Positions 10,603 through 21,149 of a stretch of 64,000 nt of DNA are shown one piece after another. The DNA is from Heterocephalus glaber (taxonomy: Eukaryota > Chordata > Mammalia > Rodentia > Bathyergidae): contig NW_004624795.1 of assembly GCF_000247695.1 (NCBI RefSeq), forward strand, positions 4,947,546-5,011,545, in the 5' to 3' direction. Position numbers and translations under genes: made by a program. Below the pieces are notes generated by a model that saw nothing but the letters and a program-made list of their open reading frames with translations, searched no databases and was not told where the DNA came from. The stretch's first letter is position 1, and each line of letters starts with the position of its first letter.

Positions 10603-12491
10603 CTATGACCTACATGTTGCTATTTCTACATAAACCTTTCAAAAGGATATTCTTGGAACATTTTTTGATAGAAGCATTGGTTGAATCCCACTTTACATTT
10701 TTCTCTACTCCAGGTTCAAGACTTCAATTACGAATTTTTTTAAAAAAAAAAACAGCCTTAAAGAAATGCAGTAGCCAACCCAGCTCCTTCAGGCCTTCCC
10801 TCAGACCCTTCCAAGAGTCTGAAGCCCGACCACCAGCCTTGATTGTTAAGACACAGCGAGTTTGATCCCCAAGTAGGTGACGTGTAATTAATCTCCATTC
10901 ATACCCTGCTCTCCTTGTCAGCAGACAAAGGTTCTGCTTTAGAAGGAGATCTGAAGACTTCAATTAAAAACAGTCGGCTAACAAGAAAATAATCAAAGCT
11001 AAAAGAAAGTGGCAGGTGCAGAAATGAGTTGTTTACCAAAGTGTCACTTCTGAACAATAAAGTACTGCACATCAAAAATGCTGAAGGGGTAGATTTCATG
11101 GCAATCCTCTGAAAATAAAAAGGAGTTTTCTACCAAGGCTGGACGTGACACTGGAGTATCGTTTAACAGCCTTGTGAAATAGGTTTCCTCTCATCAAATA
11201 CCAGGGACAAATAAAAAGAGTTGCTTATATCTTTAAATACGAGCGTAGAATTAAACTTTTAGCCACAATCTTTTCTGCTCTAGAAACCAAAAGAATACAG
11301 TCTTGCTTCACAAGTCTAAGATTGAACCAGCAGCAGAGAGAAAGGCCAGACTGCTGCTTCTTGGAGACATTCTTTTACCCTGCAAATAGTTTTCTGCTCC
11401 TAAAGTTTAGATTTACTTGGGTCACAAGCAAAATGAATTTTGGAAACCTCACCTCCAAAGAAATGTCTAGCTGACAGTACTACAGAGAAGCAACCCAGAA
11501 TAGAAACAGTGTTACAAACAAAAACCAAGCAGACTTGCCAAATATGTGATTAGAAGCCATTTATACCAAGATAACAAGGTAATAGAGATATAAAACCAAT
11601 TAAATGGAGAGAAATTTAAAAAAAAAATACAGCTTGCCCAAAGTATGACCTGCCCAAAGCAGGCCATCTGTTAAATATGTGTTAACTATGTCACTTGGAA
11701 GTCAAAAGGCTTAATTTGGAACAGCTCCCCCGGACCCTGTGTGACTGTGATTCCAAGCCTGTGTCCTCCCTGGACGGCTGTTGCTTTCTCTGTGTGGGGC
11801 CGGCGGAGGATGCCAACCCAGGAAGGGCTGCATGGGTCGGTTGCAGCGGCCTTGACCCCTTAGAGGGTCCCTGGCACCGGGGTTTGAAGGTGAAGCCATC
11901 ATCGCGAGCCGCTTCTAAAAAGGAGGGAAACTGTATGCGCTGCCCTGGGTCTGATGGTGACACCCCCAGAAGTCAGGCTGCAGGGTGCTAAGGGGCGCCC
12001 TGTGTGTCTCTCGCGTGGGCCTCTCACAGCGCCCCAGCAGCCTCGGGACGTCCCCGCAGGGCAGCTGTGGCGCTTCTGGGAGTCGGGAGGAGGTCAGCGC
12101 TGGGACCTCGGTGTGGGAGGGCGAGTGAACCCCTACAGACACGGGGGAGTCCTGGGGAGAAAGGACAGGCTGCCGATCAGGGCAGGTTGGCACAGGGACC
12201 AAGAACTGGGACTCCGGAGAGTAGGTGCCTAGGTTAAGTGGCGGAGCGGAGACGCCCTGAGGGGCAAGAGTGTGGAACTCAAGGGAGGGCCAGGGACCCC
12301 GAGTGGGAGGATGGAAAGCAAGGGGCGCTCCAGACAGACACCTGGATGCCCTGGAAGGAGGCAGGGGCGGCGCCTCAAAGCAAGCCTGGCTTTGGAGGCT
12401 TGGGTCTCCCGCCTGCCTCGGGCCAGGCCCGGGGAGGGGGTCCCCACGGGGGGCGAGGCCCGGGCTGGGCCTGGCTGGGCCCGGGCTTTAC

Positions 12492-12537
12492 CTTCCAGGA
12501 GCCACCGGATCTCCTCGGGGAGGGCGACGGCCTGCAT
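12492..12537 (-). CDS. SKAP1: SKAP1 first coding exon (partial gene)
   Basis: On the minus strand an ATG at 12,537-12,535 opens the peptide MQAVALPEEIRWLLE plus the first base (G) of the next codon, followed at once by a consensus donor GTAAAG (12,491-12,486). This matches the known N-terminus of SKAP1 (Src kinase-associated phosphoprotein 1, SKAP55), where the next residue is Asp (G|AN split codon, phase 1); I see one difference, Val for Ala at residue 4. SKAP1 is a T-cell cytosolic adaptor of about 359 residues with an N-terminal dimerisation region, a PH domain and a C-terminal SH3 domain. It partners ADAP/FYB1 and RIAM to couple T-cell-receptor signalling to integrin activation. Only the first 15 residues are here. 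Exon 2 was not found to the left, so intron 1 runs off the window. The start context is weak (C at -3, C at +4). The frame stays open upstream because the DNA is very GC-rich; family knowledge, not frame length, decides the start. The other exons lie beyond position 1. Confidence 0.93.
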
Positions 12538-12654
12538 CTGCGGGCGGGGCGGGCAGCGGGGCGCGGAGCGGGAAGAGGGCGCGGGCGGCAACACCTGCAC
12601 CTCGGTCGCCGCCGGGCGCAGCGCGGGGCGGGGCGGGGCGAGCTCAGGAAGCAG

Positions 12655-12960
12655 CGCGCGCAGCGACCAGGCCAGGGGAATGGGGGTGGGGGTGAAGGGC
12701 CCGGGGGCGCGGGGGGGGAGGTTGGGGAGCCGGGGGAGGGTATAGTGGTGGGGGGTAGGAGATGTGGGGGCCACGGACGATGGGGTCAGGAGGCCGAGGG
12801 CCCGGGGGACCTGGGGGACTAGGGTCCCATGGGCAAGAAGAACGAGGGCTGGAGGGCTGGGGGCCAGGAGGTGGGGAGCTAGGGGCTTGGGTGGTCTGGG
12901 GGATGGGCTGGGGCAGGGACGCCCCACAGAAGTGCAAGCAGCGCTCAGACAACGCAAGGC
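12655..12960 (+). repeat. G-rich low-complexity tract with quadruplex potential
   Basis: Plus strand carries many runs of three to nine G spaced by short loops (for example 12,700-12,750 and 12,797-12,910), built on an irregular CTGGGGG/GGGGCCT theme. It lies just upstream of the SKAP1 start, so the C-rich strand is the SKAP1 sense strand. Open frames through it are composition artefacts. Confidence 0.7.
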
Positions 12961-13126
12961 CAGGAGGGAGGAGGGGTTTCCTCCAGGCCCCCCACCCAAA
13001 TAAAAGACCTCCCACGACTCAGGTAGCCACGGTTCTCAGGGACTCTGAGGCTCTGAGCAGATGACCTCGAAGTGGCCGTGCAGTGCCGAAATGGGGCACG
13101 GAGAGCCAATGGCAAAGGAAGCCTAG

Positions 13127-13139
13127 CGCCCCTTGGTTG
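13127..13139 (-). promoter_or_regulatory. Weak CTCF-like motif near SKAP1 promoter
   Basis: Minus strand CAACCAAGGGGCG matches the core with two differences. It lies about 0.6 kb upstream of the SKAP1 start codon. Confidence 0.25.
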
Positions 13140-14029
13140 ACAACCAGTTCCTGCGTCCATGCCCAGAAAAGAGGACAGGGCGTTCACTGTCTCAGGAAAG
13201 CCACCATGGCTGAAGGGAATGATTGGAAGTCCTAACGATGTAAAGCCACCAGTATTTGAGCACTTCGCCAAAGTGGCCTTTCCTCCCTGAGCCTGGGGAA
13301 AGGAAGGGGCTCCCTGGAGAGGCAGCTGGGGAGAGGGGACAGGGCCCTTTTCCTCTGAGAACTGAGGGAAGGAGGACGTGAAGGACAAGGTCATGGACGT
13401 CACACACACACACACACTCCCCCCCGCCCCATTCATAGTAGTCAGTGCCCTGGTTGGGACAGGCACCAAAAATGTCACCACTGGGGAAAAATGTAAACGT
13501 TCACCCTCTATTTCGATCACACCTCATAAAATAGACCAACTGCTGTGAGAGACAGAGTGGCATGGGTAATTGAAGAAGGGAAATGAATACAAGGAAAAGA
13601 CGGAGGCACCAGCAGGTGTATGCGTGCTTAAAGGTGCGTGTGGTCTTCGCAATGACCCTGGAAAACCACACCAGGCTGTGAAGGGGTAGGAGGACTCCCC
13701 AGGTGGAAAGGCCAGATAAACAAAGGGAACACGGAGTAGCCATCTTTTACTAAAAGCTGTCGGGAAACTGTAGCTATCAAAAGAAATCAAAGCTCTATTA
13801 TGAAAGGTCTTGGGAGTCAGAATGAGAGACTCCTTGGGAACCATTGACAATTCTTGAGCTGGAGAGTGACCCCACCCGGACTCCTGTACAGCATGTGGCC
13901 ACACACATTTCTCTTCACCCTTACCATTTTCCTCCTGAAGGCGGGGGGGCATTCTATTCTCCAACTTGACCCGCAGAATATGTAAGAAGGACTGGAAGTG
14001 GTAAGAGAGGATGCAGGAGGGAGTAAGTG

Positions 14030-14043
14030 GTTTCTATGGCAAC
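14030..14043 (+). promoter_or_regulatory. RFX X-box-like site
   Basis: GTTTCTATGGCAAC: the right half-site GGCAAC is perfect and the left half is imperfect. One of three X-box-like palindromes between 14.0 and 20.3 kb. Confidence 0.35.
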
Positions 14044-14225
14044 CTCAGCTGAAACAGGGATGGGTTGGGTCTGGAAGGCGGTTCAGGGGCAGAAGGAAGA
14101 AACTGTCTGAAAGGACTCACGGCAGGAGCGCCTGCATCCAGAACAGTTTTCCCTCCAGAGACAGAACCTTAAGGCTGAGGGTGCAAGGGGCCTTCCTGGC
14201 ATCCCGCCATCCAAGAAGGAAGGGT

Positions 14226-14342
14226 GACTTGGTTTCATGGTCTCACTCTGTGGCCCAGGCTGGCCTCAAACTCAAAGTGATCCTCCTGCCTCAGCCTCCC
14301 AAATGCTGGGATCACAGGCATGTGCCACCACCCCCGGCTACC
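14226..14342 (-). mobile_element. B1 SINE
   Basis: Minus B1 with TGATCCTCCTGCCTCAGCCT and GGCATGTGCCACCAC. Confidence 0.88.
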
Positions 14343-14344
14343 CT

Positions 14345-15925
14345 GGGGCATTTTTACCAACCTCATTGCTCCCCTTAGAAAGTTGCAGCTGCTCTGAGGT
14401 CATGTTGGGTTACATAGGACAGGTGCTGAAAAGTGAATGAGAAGCTGGCGTGGTCACACATGCTCATCTAGGCCAGGAGCTAAGGAGCTGTATGATCGAG
14501 GCCTGGCTGCCTGTCACACCTGACTCACACCGAGAGACACGGCAGTCACTTGTGGGAGAGGGTGTTCTCCATCTGCGGTCCCCCAAAGGATATCTAGTTT
14601 TAGCAGGCAGAGGGTGGCAACCGGGGGAGCGGGGGAGTGAGATGGCGACTGGCAGATTCCAGCAAGTAAAAGTCAGGCGCATCAGGCTGCTTGCCCCCCT
14701 TAATCACCCGAGGACCCCAGTTCAGCAGTCCACCCACTCTTAATGACATTCTGTTAAATGGACAAATTCCTTTGAAGCCTTGTCCTTCTTTAAAATCCAA
14801 TTTCCGTAGGAAGCCCAATCTGATTGGGGTAGCCATGGAAACCACACAGAGGAGTCTTGCAGGAGGTGGAGAGATGCCAGACACCCCCGCCCCAAAATGT
14901 GATCATCAAGAGTCCTTACTGCTCTGTCGGAAGTATCACAGCAATCCGGAGAGGCTGGCAGCTGAGGAGTCCCTGTCCCGTCCTGTTCCATGTGGCTGGG
15001 TACCATGCGGCCATGGTGGAAGAGAGCAGCCAGCTGTCTCCACGAGAGGGTGGGGATAGAGCAGGACACGGGTCCCAGGTCATCTGCTCCCCTCTGCACC
15101 CCTAACCCTGCTCCAGCGAGAGCTTAGCAACCCTTCGCAGGGAACAACCAAAGAATGGCAAGGATGAGATACAGGGCCCTGACAGATAAGGGCGCCTGCG
15201 GAGCAGAGGCCATGAAATTAATCTACATTCTTTGTAATTCGGTGAGATAAGGGTAGCTAAAGAGAGGCCCAGCAGCAGAGAAAGGAGTTCGGGGCACAGT
15301 GCTCAGGAAATACCCCACCTGGCCAGGGAGCCTCACACACTGTCAGCAGAGGGGAGATGCCAGAGGGAGCCCATGCTGGCCCCCAGGTTTTGTGCAGATG
15401 CTGGGTTATGGTCCCAGGCAGGCCCTCGCCAACTGTGCATCCCTGGGGCGTCCGAAGGGCTCCATCCGGAAGCTACAGGAGCAGCTGGCACTCAGAACGG
15501 CATGGGCTGGGCGAGGCTGCAAGCAGAGCAGGAGCTGGCTGGCAAGGCTCCACCTCGGCTCTGAGGCTTCATCCCCAGCTGCTTATCGATCCCTGGGCAC
15601 CAGGTTGCGACATGTGGCAGAGCTGACGTCTGTCCTGTGGACGTGCGGCCTCTGCGTCTGAGCCTCTTGGTCCCAACCCCATCAGCCAGATTTATTGACT
15701 CTTTCATTGACAATGCTGGGCCTAATGAGGACAACAGCTACACACTTCATTAAGGGACGTGCAAGGAGAGATGAGGAACAGGGCTCCTGTGCACTTTGGG
15801 AGACCCCAGAAACTAAGCTTCGGGTCGCCCTTCCTGTTCCCTGGCAGGCTGCCACCAAAGGGGAGGAGCCAGAGATGAGATGCCAATTGGGCTGTGTTGC
15901 TTCAGTGGCTTTAAAATACAAAGTT
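14345..15925. other. Unique intergenic DNA
   Basis: No gene recognised. Contains the NF-Y/X-box composite at 14.8 kb and an AT-rich patch at 15,205-15,250. Confidence 0.5.
14814..14842 (+). promoter_or_regulatory. Inverted CCAAT pair abutting an RFX X-box-like site
   Basis: CCCAAT at 14,814-14,819 and ATTGGG at 14,823-14,828 form a perfect inverted repeat around CTG (NF-Y-type boxes). They are followed with no gap by GTAGCCATGGAAAC (14,829-14,842), close to the palindromic RFX X-box GTNRCC-AT-GGYAAC. It lies about 2.3 kb upstream of SKAP1. Confidence 0.45.
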
Positions 15926-15926
15926 T

Positions 15927-16028
15927 TAGCCTGGTGTGATGCTGCACACTTGTCATCCCAGCACTGGGAAAGCTGAGGCAGGAGGATCCCCATGCGTTCC
16001 AGGCCAGCCTGGGCTACATAGTCCCCAA
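15927..16028 (+). mobile_element. B1 SINE, 3' truncated
   Basis: B1 from the head to GGGCTACATAGT; the CCTGTCTCAAA end is missing. Confidence 0.82.
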
Positions 16029-17004
16029 CCATGACTTTGTAGTGTTTGAATCCAGGTGCTGGCCCAAAGCTCTGGCAGAATGGAACATGCCTGAGAGAGG
16101 CAGTTACGTCCCAGGGATGGCTGGGCAGCAGAGGGAGGGCCAGGCTGGATGACATAGAGAGACCACCATCTACACAGCAACCTTCCGTCTTTGTCCTTAT
16201 TGGCCCTTGATTATTCCCCCCCCCCGTGTCCTCTTTACCTGTCCCCAACACCACATTAGATAGCTCCCTTGCGCCCTGCCCAGCCCCACCGAGGCCCCAA
16301 AGACCAAAGAGTTTGCTGACTCTGATGTTTTCTGTCACTGATTGGTGCTCTGGGGACCGGAAGGCTTGGGATGTGTCAGCTGCTGCCAGCTGAGCCGTGC
16401 CCGGGTCCCCGGGTCTCATCTACATGCGAGGCAGAGGGGGTCCAGGCCAGTTCTGTAGGCTGGGCACTGGTGGGCAGGAGGACTTTGGGAAACTGAATGA
16501 AGACATCACTGTTTGGGGGTGTCCGGGGTGGGGCAAGGAGATTGAAAGCAACTAATAAAGGAAAGGAGCAATTTTCTAGATTGGGTTTCTTTGCTTTTCA
16601 TTCTTTATCTGTTGGAATGAATGGAAGAAAGAATTGAAGCTCCTTCAACCCTTTCCTTTCTTTCCTGATCCTGGCCTCTGCCCTCACTGGCCAGGCTTCT
16701 CTCTCCTAGTCTCTTTTCTACTCTGTCTTCCTCCCACGGAGAACATGTTTGGTCTCCTCTGTCCTTGCAAACAGAAGGAAAAAAATTTACCTCTGTCTTA
16801 CAACCTTCTCCAACTCCTGCTTTCTTCTCCTCCCGGCCGCTTCCTCCATCCGACCCCACATCCTGACGTGACCTCCAGGGACATCATCTTCCCCTACCAG
16901 CCTCCGCTCTGCAGCTCCGAACGGCCCTGGCTGCCTGCTCCTGCTGTAAGTGCCCAGCTTTCTCAGCTCTGCCCTATCCTGGTCTTGTTCCCCCCTTACC
17001 ACCC

Positions 17005-17138
17005 CTTTTTTGAGACAAGGTCTCTCTATGTCATCCAGTCTGGCCTTAAACTCACTATGTGGCCTCAAATTAAGGGTGATCCCCCTGCCTCAGCATCCGA
17101 GTGCTGGGATCACAGGTGTGCACCACCATTCCCGCCTT
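17005..17138 (-). mobile_element. B1 SINE
   Basis: Minus B1 with TTTTTTGAGACAAGGTCTC and CACAGGTGTGCACCACC. Confidence 0.88.
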
Positions 17139-17241
17139 GCTTCTCCTTCCTGGTATTTCTCTGCCTGTTTTTTGGCTCTCTTCTGTCATCTTCTACTCAC
17201 AGGTATTCAGGAGTTTTCCACTTGACTTTCTCCCCTCCATC

Positions 17242-17249
17242 TGACGTCA
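17242..17249. promoter_or_regulatory. Perfect CRE octamer
   Basis: Palindromic TGACGTCA (CREB/ATF) in pyrimidine-rich unique DNA. About one is expected by chance in a window this size, so function is uncertain. Confidence 0.3.
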
Positions 17250-17404
17250 TTTCTCTCCTTGTTCCTGAGTCCCAGGGGTTTTCTCCTCCCAGGAACCCTT
17301 TCTATGGATTTCCTTTCTACTTCATACTTCTGCCCCACGCTCCAGCTGGACAGCTGAGCATTTCCGCCAGTTTGTTGTCTTCACTCCTCTTAATTCTTTT
17401 TAAC

Positions 17405-17632
17405 GGCAGCAGAGCTCAGTAGATGGAGCCTGGGCTATGGAGCAGGAAGCCTCAAATCCCAATCCGGGTGCTGCCACCCACCCAGTCCCAGAGGGGGCAG
17501 AGCCCTGGAGAGTCAGCATCTTCCTGTGCTCCTTGGAGCTTGGAAGCCCTACCTCGAAGGCTCCTCATGAGGCTTACATCAAGGGATGAGTGTGTATAGT
17601 GCATGGTAGAGCTGCTCCACAAATTGTAAGTC
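17405..17632 (+). repeat. MIR element
   Basis: GGAGCCTGGGCTATGGAGC, CAAATCCCAATCCGG and the following MIR-like core. It runs into the 38-bp shared segment at 17,640. Confidence 0.65.
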
Positions 17633-17639
17633 ATGTCCA

Positions 17640-17677
17640 CCCAGACATCCAAACTCAAAACGTAGGCCTCAACTGGG
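17640..17677 (+). repeat. 38-bp segment shared with 28,244-28,281
   Basis: Perfectly identical at both loci and immediately 5' of (and including the first bases of) a B1 in each. See findings. Confidence 0.9.
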
Positions 17678-17790
17678 CGTGGTGTCACAAGCCTGTCATC
17701 CCAGCACCCAGGAGGCTGAGGCAGGCGGATCACTGTGAGTTCGAGGCCAGCCTGGGCTACACAGCAAGACCCTATCTCAAAAAAAATCAA
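17668..17790 (+). mobile_element. B1 SINE
   Basis: AACTGGGCGTGGTGTCAC head, B1 middle, CCCTATCTCAAAA tail. Confidence 0.9.
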
Positions 17791-17798
17791 CCAACCAT

Positions 17799-17893
17799 GG
17801 CCACAGATTTAGCTCAGTAGTTCCGGCACCTGCCTTGCGAGCGCAAGGTCCCGAGTTTGATCCCCGGTACCAAAAAAAAAAGAAAAAAAAAAA
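17799..17893 (+). mobile_element. ID-like SINE with TSD
   Basis: Inserted in the A-rich tail of the B1; AAATCAACCAACCA duplicated on both sides. Confidence 0.92.
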
Positions 17894-18197
17894 ATCAACC
17901 AACCAACCAAACAAACAAACTATGTCTCATGTTGGACCCTGTCTCGTCTTCATTCTGAACACTCGCAAGCCCACAAATCTACCCTACATGCAGTGCCTTT
18001 TGAACCCTTCCCCTCTTCACCTCCCTGGGTAGGGTCTTGCTATCTTCGTTGAGAAGCAACATGAGAAGAGCTTCCAAGCCACCCTTGTGCATCCGGTCTC
18101 CCTGCTCCCCCCCGCACCCCTCCCCCCATGCAAGCTTCGGTCCATGTCCCAAAGCATGAGCCTGACCCATCAAGCAAGTGACCGGCACAGCAGGTCT

Positions 18198-18425
18198 TCA
18201 AGTCAGACAGCCTTGTGCTCAAGTCTGCCACCTCCCATGGTGACCTGGACAGGTTTACTTATCTTCTTGAGGCCTCAATTTCCTCATCTGTATGGTGGAT
18301 ACAGTAACACTATTTTCAAGGTCGCTGTGAAAATCCAAAGAGCTAACACACATCATTTATAACAGCCTCCAATATAGCAGGTGCCTCATCTTTGTTAGCT
18401 GTTGTTGTTGTTGTTATTATTATTA
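18198..18425 (+). repeat. MIR element, nearly full length
   Basis: TCAATTTCCTCATCTGTATG core and ATAGCAGGTGCC ... TTTGTTAGCTG end of MIR are clear. Its (GTT/ATT)-rich end is the B1 insertion site. Confidence 0.85.
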
Positions 18426-18427
18426 GT

Positions 18428-18568
18428 CTTTTGAGACAGGGTCTCGATATGTAGTTCAGGCTGGCCTTGAACTCACTTTGCAGTCCAGGCTGGCCTAGAA
18501 CTTGCAATGATCCTCCTGCCTCATCCTCCAGACGCTGGGATCACAGGTGTGAACCACCATGCCCGGCT
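18428..18568 (-). mobile_element. B1 SINE with internal duplication, in MIR tail
   Basis: Minus B1 flanked by TGTTATTATTAT duplications. Carries the duplicated GGCTGGCCT segment. Confidence 0.9.
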
Positions 18569-18574
18569 GCTGTT

Positions 18575-18640
18575 ATTATTATCTCTGTATTCCCTGCAAC
18601 AATGAGCACCTAGTAGGTGCTCAATAAAAATATCCACACA
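18575..18640 (+). repeat. MIR/L2-like terminal fragment
   Basis: GAGCACCTAGTAGGTGCTCAAT followed by AAA matches the 3' end of MIR-class repeats. Confidence 0.5.
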
Positions 18641-18782
18641 TCATCCATAATCTCTCATTTGATCCTCCTTACTAAAGATATGTTTGAGGAGTAAATGCCC
18701 AGGGTATGGCTATTGTTGATTTGCAAAGACGAGAATGTTTCTCTCTAGGAAACTGACTTGACTTTAAAGAGACGGGAAGATG

Positions 18783-18867
18783 GGCTGGGGATTTAGCTCA
18801 GTGGTTTCGATGCCTGCTGCACCAGTGCAAGGACCCAAGTTCAATCCCCGGTACAAAAAAAAAAAAA
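18783..18867 (+). mobile_element. ID-like SINE with TSD
   Basis: TTTAAAGAGACGGGAAGA / TTTAAAGAGATGGGAAGA flank it. About 11 bp (GACACATAGA-like) lie between the A-tail and the right TSD. Confidence 0.9.
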
Positions 18868-18999
18868 GACACATAGAATTTAAAGAGATGGGAAGAGTGT
18901 TCTGGGGTTCTTTGGCCTCAAACTCTAACAAAACTGCAATTATCAGATTCTCCTTACCCACTTCTGAAGATCTCCCTGCCCTATCTATTCTAGGATGCA

Positions 19000-19860
19000 T
19001 GCGGTATCCTTCAGACTACACAGGGAAAGCCCCAGTCTGGAAGGCATGGGGATTCACCACTCATTGTGCCAGAGGCCAAGTTTTCCCTGTTGACAGACTG
19101 GGAAGAACTGGCTGTACCCCTGGAATTGGTAGCCTCTTTAGGGCTCTCAGCAGGGTTTGCTCTACAAAAAAGAGAGGTAAACTAGGTGACTCAAGGAAGA
19201 AATTGAGAAATAGAAAGAAAACACAGGAGAAAAGAAAAAGGCCCCCATAGTTTGGAGGATTGGAAATTAAATCAAACTCACAGCTTCATTTCCTAGAGTT
19301 GTAATTTTGGGATATGCCAAATTCTGCCTCCAAGGACTAGAGATGCTCTGGGGAGTGCGAATTCCTTAGGAAAAGCACCTTTGGGGGATTCACACTGTTC
19401 CGATCTGCTGCTGCTGCTGCTGTGCTTTTTAGCACACACGTTATCAACACAATGACACGTCTTATTGAGTAATATGTGAGATTCCGCACCATGAGACTAT
19501 TGATGCAGAATTTCCTTTCTGGGAGCTCAATATTCCAATGCAAGCCTGTTGCAACACATCGTTGAGGGCTATCCACTTAATGACAAGTTGTAAGACGCAT
19601 ATTGCAGGATATTCATGTTCATTTTATGCTCAGAGTGCTTCAAATCGAGCTCTAAACAGCCCCTGCTCCCAGCCTATTAAGGTGCCTGTGTTATCTCCGC
19701 TCCACTCAGTGGTGTGGAAATAATTGTCTGGAGAATAAAGGAGAAATTGATGGTCACGCGCCGAGTCAGCACTTGTGTTCTGTTCTTATTCCCTCGAATC
19801 AGGTGTTATTTACCCCTCCCCACACCTGGGGCTCCCGATAAGTTGCTCCCCCGGTAGCTT
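19000..19860. other. Unique DNA, possible conserved block
   Basis: Repeat-free. 19,425-19,700 is AT-balanced with scattered retained CpGs; no exon recognised. Confidence 0.4.
19405..19422 (+). repeat. (CTG)6 trinucleotide run
   Basis: Six uninterrupted CTG units in unique, noncoding-looking DNA. Confidence 0.95.
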
Positions 19861-20296
19861 TTTCCAGGACCGCGCGATGGGGTCTTTGGGAGAAGCAAAG
19901 TGCGCGTCGTTATCAGCGCGATTCACACCGCTACCAGATGCACAAAATCGAAGCCACCAAGGGCAGCGGGGGCGCAGGCAGAAGGGGCTCCCTGTTTCCC
20001 GGGCTGCTGTGACACGCGCTTGGGAGTTGGAGAAGGCTTTAGAGAAAAGAAGGGCTCCGCTCGACACACAGGGCCCTGAGGAGACGCTCATGGCCTGACA
20101 GAGTTGGGGGCCTTCCGGCTCCCCTGGCCGGCTCTCCCGAAACCTGCCTGTTTGGCAACCCCTCTTCCTCATCGGGCCCTGTCCCTCTCATCTGTGGGAT
20201 GAAACCGGGACGCGGGCCGGTGAAGGAGAGCAAGTGGCCCGACTTCGCCTTTAAATATCAACCACACACGCAGACAACACCCTGGCAGCCTGAGAG

Positions 20297-20310
20297 GTTT
20301 CCATGGTGAC
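20297..20310 (+). promoter_or_regulatory. RFX X-box-like site
   Basis: GTTTCCATGGTGAC, an imperfect X-box palindrome within the 19.86-21.15 kb CpG-rich block. Confidence 0.3.
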
Positions 20311-20725
20311 AGAAGGAGGCAGGCCACGACCTCTGTAAATGTAATCAGAGCACTGGGATTGGTGTGTGAGACAGGTTTAATTTCTCCTCCGGTGGCAGCT
20401 GTGGGGTCCTGGCCATGCACAGGCTTCCTACATTGACAGACAACCTGTTATCTTGGCCCGGGCAGCCCCGCGCGTGGCGGCGCCCTCTGCCCCAGAGCTG
20501 CTTCCTCCACCCGCGTGACAGAGGCGGAAGGGTGTAGAAGGTCGCCAGGGACCGGAACAGCAGTCATAGCAATGAATACCGCCATCCTGCCATCCTTCCA
20601 AGCACCCTCGGGAGGTGGGACTGTCCCTTCGCTGCAAGGCGGTTGTGGCCCCCAGGACGCAGTAGATTGGCCAAGGTGTGGATCTCTGCCGCGGCACCAA
20701 TGGTGTGCCCTTGGGACAGTCACTT

Positions 20726-20738
20726 CCCCCCCCCCCCC
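20726..20738 (+). repeat. C homopolymer in CpG block
   Basis: Thirteen C in a row. Confidence 0.95.
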
Positions 20739-21149
20739 GATTTCTACCCCTTCAGCCGGGGAGAGATGCCCGGGAAGGGAAGGAGGGGATCTCCCAGAGT
20801 CCCAGCGGAAGATGGTTCCCCATCAGCTTCCGGCGGCGGCCTGCTGCCCCCGGGGAGCGCTCTCCAGGAAGGGAGCTCTCGCCTCACCGGCCAGCTGGGG
20901 GCGCCGCCGCAGGGCCTCGGCGGGACTTCCGGCCCCGCCACCCGAATTTGGAGACAAAGCCAAATTGCAGTTTGCTGTAAGCTCGCCCAAAGCGGAAGGC
21001 TGGAGCTCTGCACTGAACGCGTGGGAAATAGGGGCTCAGAGGGAAAGGCAGCGACAGCAAAGGGGCAGCCACCACCTCAGGACGACGCTCCTGGGGCGCC
21101 GGCTGACTCCATTTCTAATGCGCGTGCGTGCGTCGCCGGCCTAGTTCAG

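Larger units (their letters stand above)
1..12491 (-). other. SKAP1: SKAP1 intron 1 (5' portion)
   Basis: Inferred from the donor site at 12,491. No exon with a recognisable SKAP1 exon 2 peptide was seen on the minus strand. The interval is dominated by B1 and ID-like SINEs, one MaLR LTR, one MER20 and L1 relics, with unique AT-rich DNA at about 2,220-2,590, 2,720-3,150, 3,780-4,980, 8,270-8,910 and 10,610-12,240. None of these unique stretches shows a convincing coding exon. Confidence 0.8.
12240..12960. promoter_or_regulatory. SKAP1: CpG island, SKAP1 promoter region
   Basis: Very GC-rich block with dense CpG around the SKAP1 start codon (especially 12,410-12,720) and GGGCGGGGC-type Sp1 boxes at about 12,540-12,560 and 12,625-12,640. 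No TATA box is evident, as is common for CpG-island promoters. The 5' UTR must lie to the right of 12,537, but the transcription start cannot be placed by eye. Confidence 0.75.
13100..14220. other. Unique intergenic DNA, SKAP1 upstream
   Basis: No repeat or exon recognised apart from a short (CA)n at about 13,400-13,417 and motif hits listed separately. Confidence 0.5.

Noticed and set aside
1..12491. SKAP1 exon 2
   Set aside because: I looked for the expected acidic/Leu-rich continuation on the minus strand and did not find it; intron 1 probably extends beyond the window.
12238..12822. 194-codon and overlapping plus frames antisense to SKAP1 exon 1
   Set aside because: Gly/Arg-rich composition artefacts of the CpG island and G-rich tract, with no recognised family.
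12229..12999. 256-codon minus frame containing the SKAP1 start
   Set aside because: The frame is open because of GC-rich, stop-poor DNA. Only the 46 bp between the ATG and the donor match SKAP1; the upstream Pro/Leu-rich text and the read-through into the intron are not coding.
15682..16419. 245-codon minus frame
   Set aside because: Runs through a B1 SINE and unrelated unique DNA; no family match.
16634..17422. 262-codon plus frame
   Set aside because: Pyrimidine-rich DNA plus an antisense B1; the frame reads the usual B1-derived peptide.
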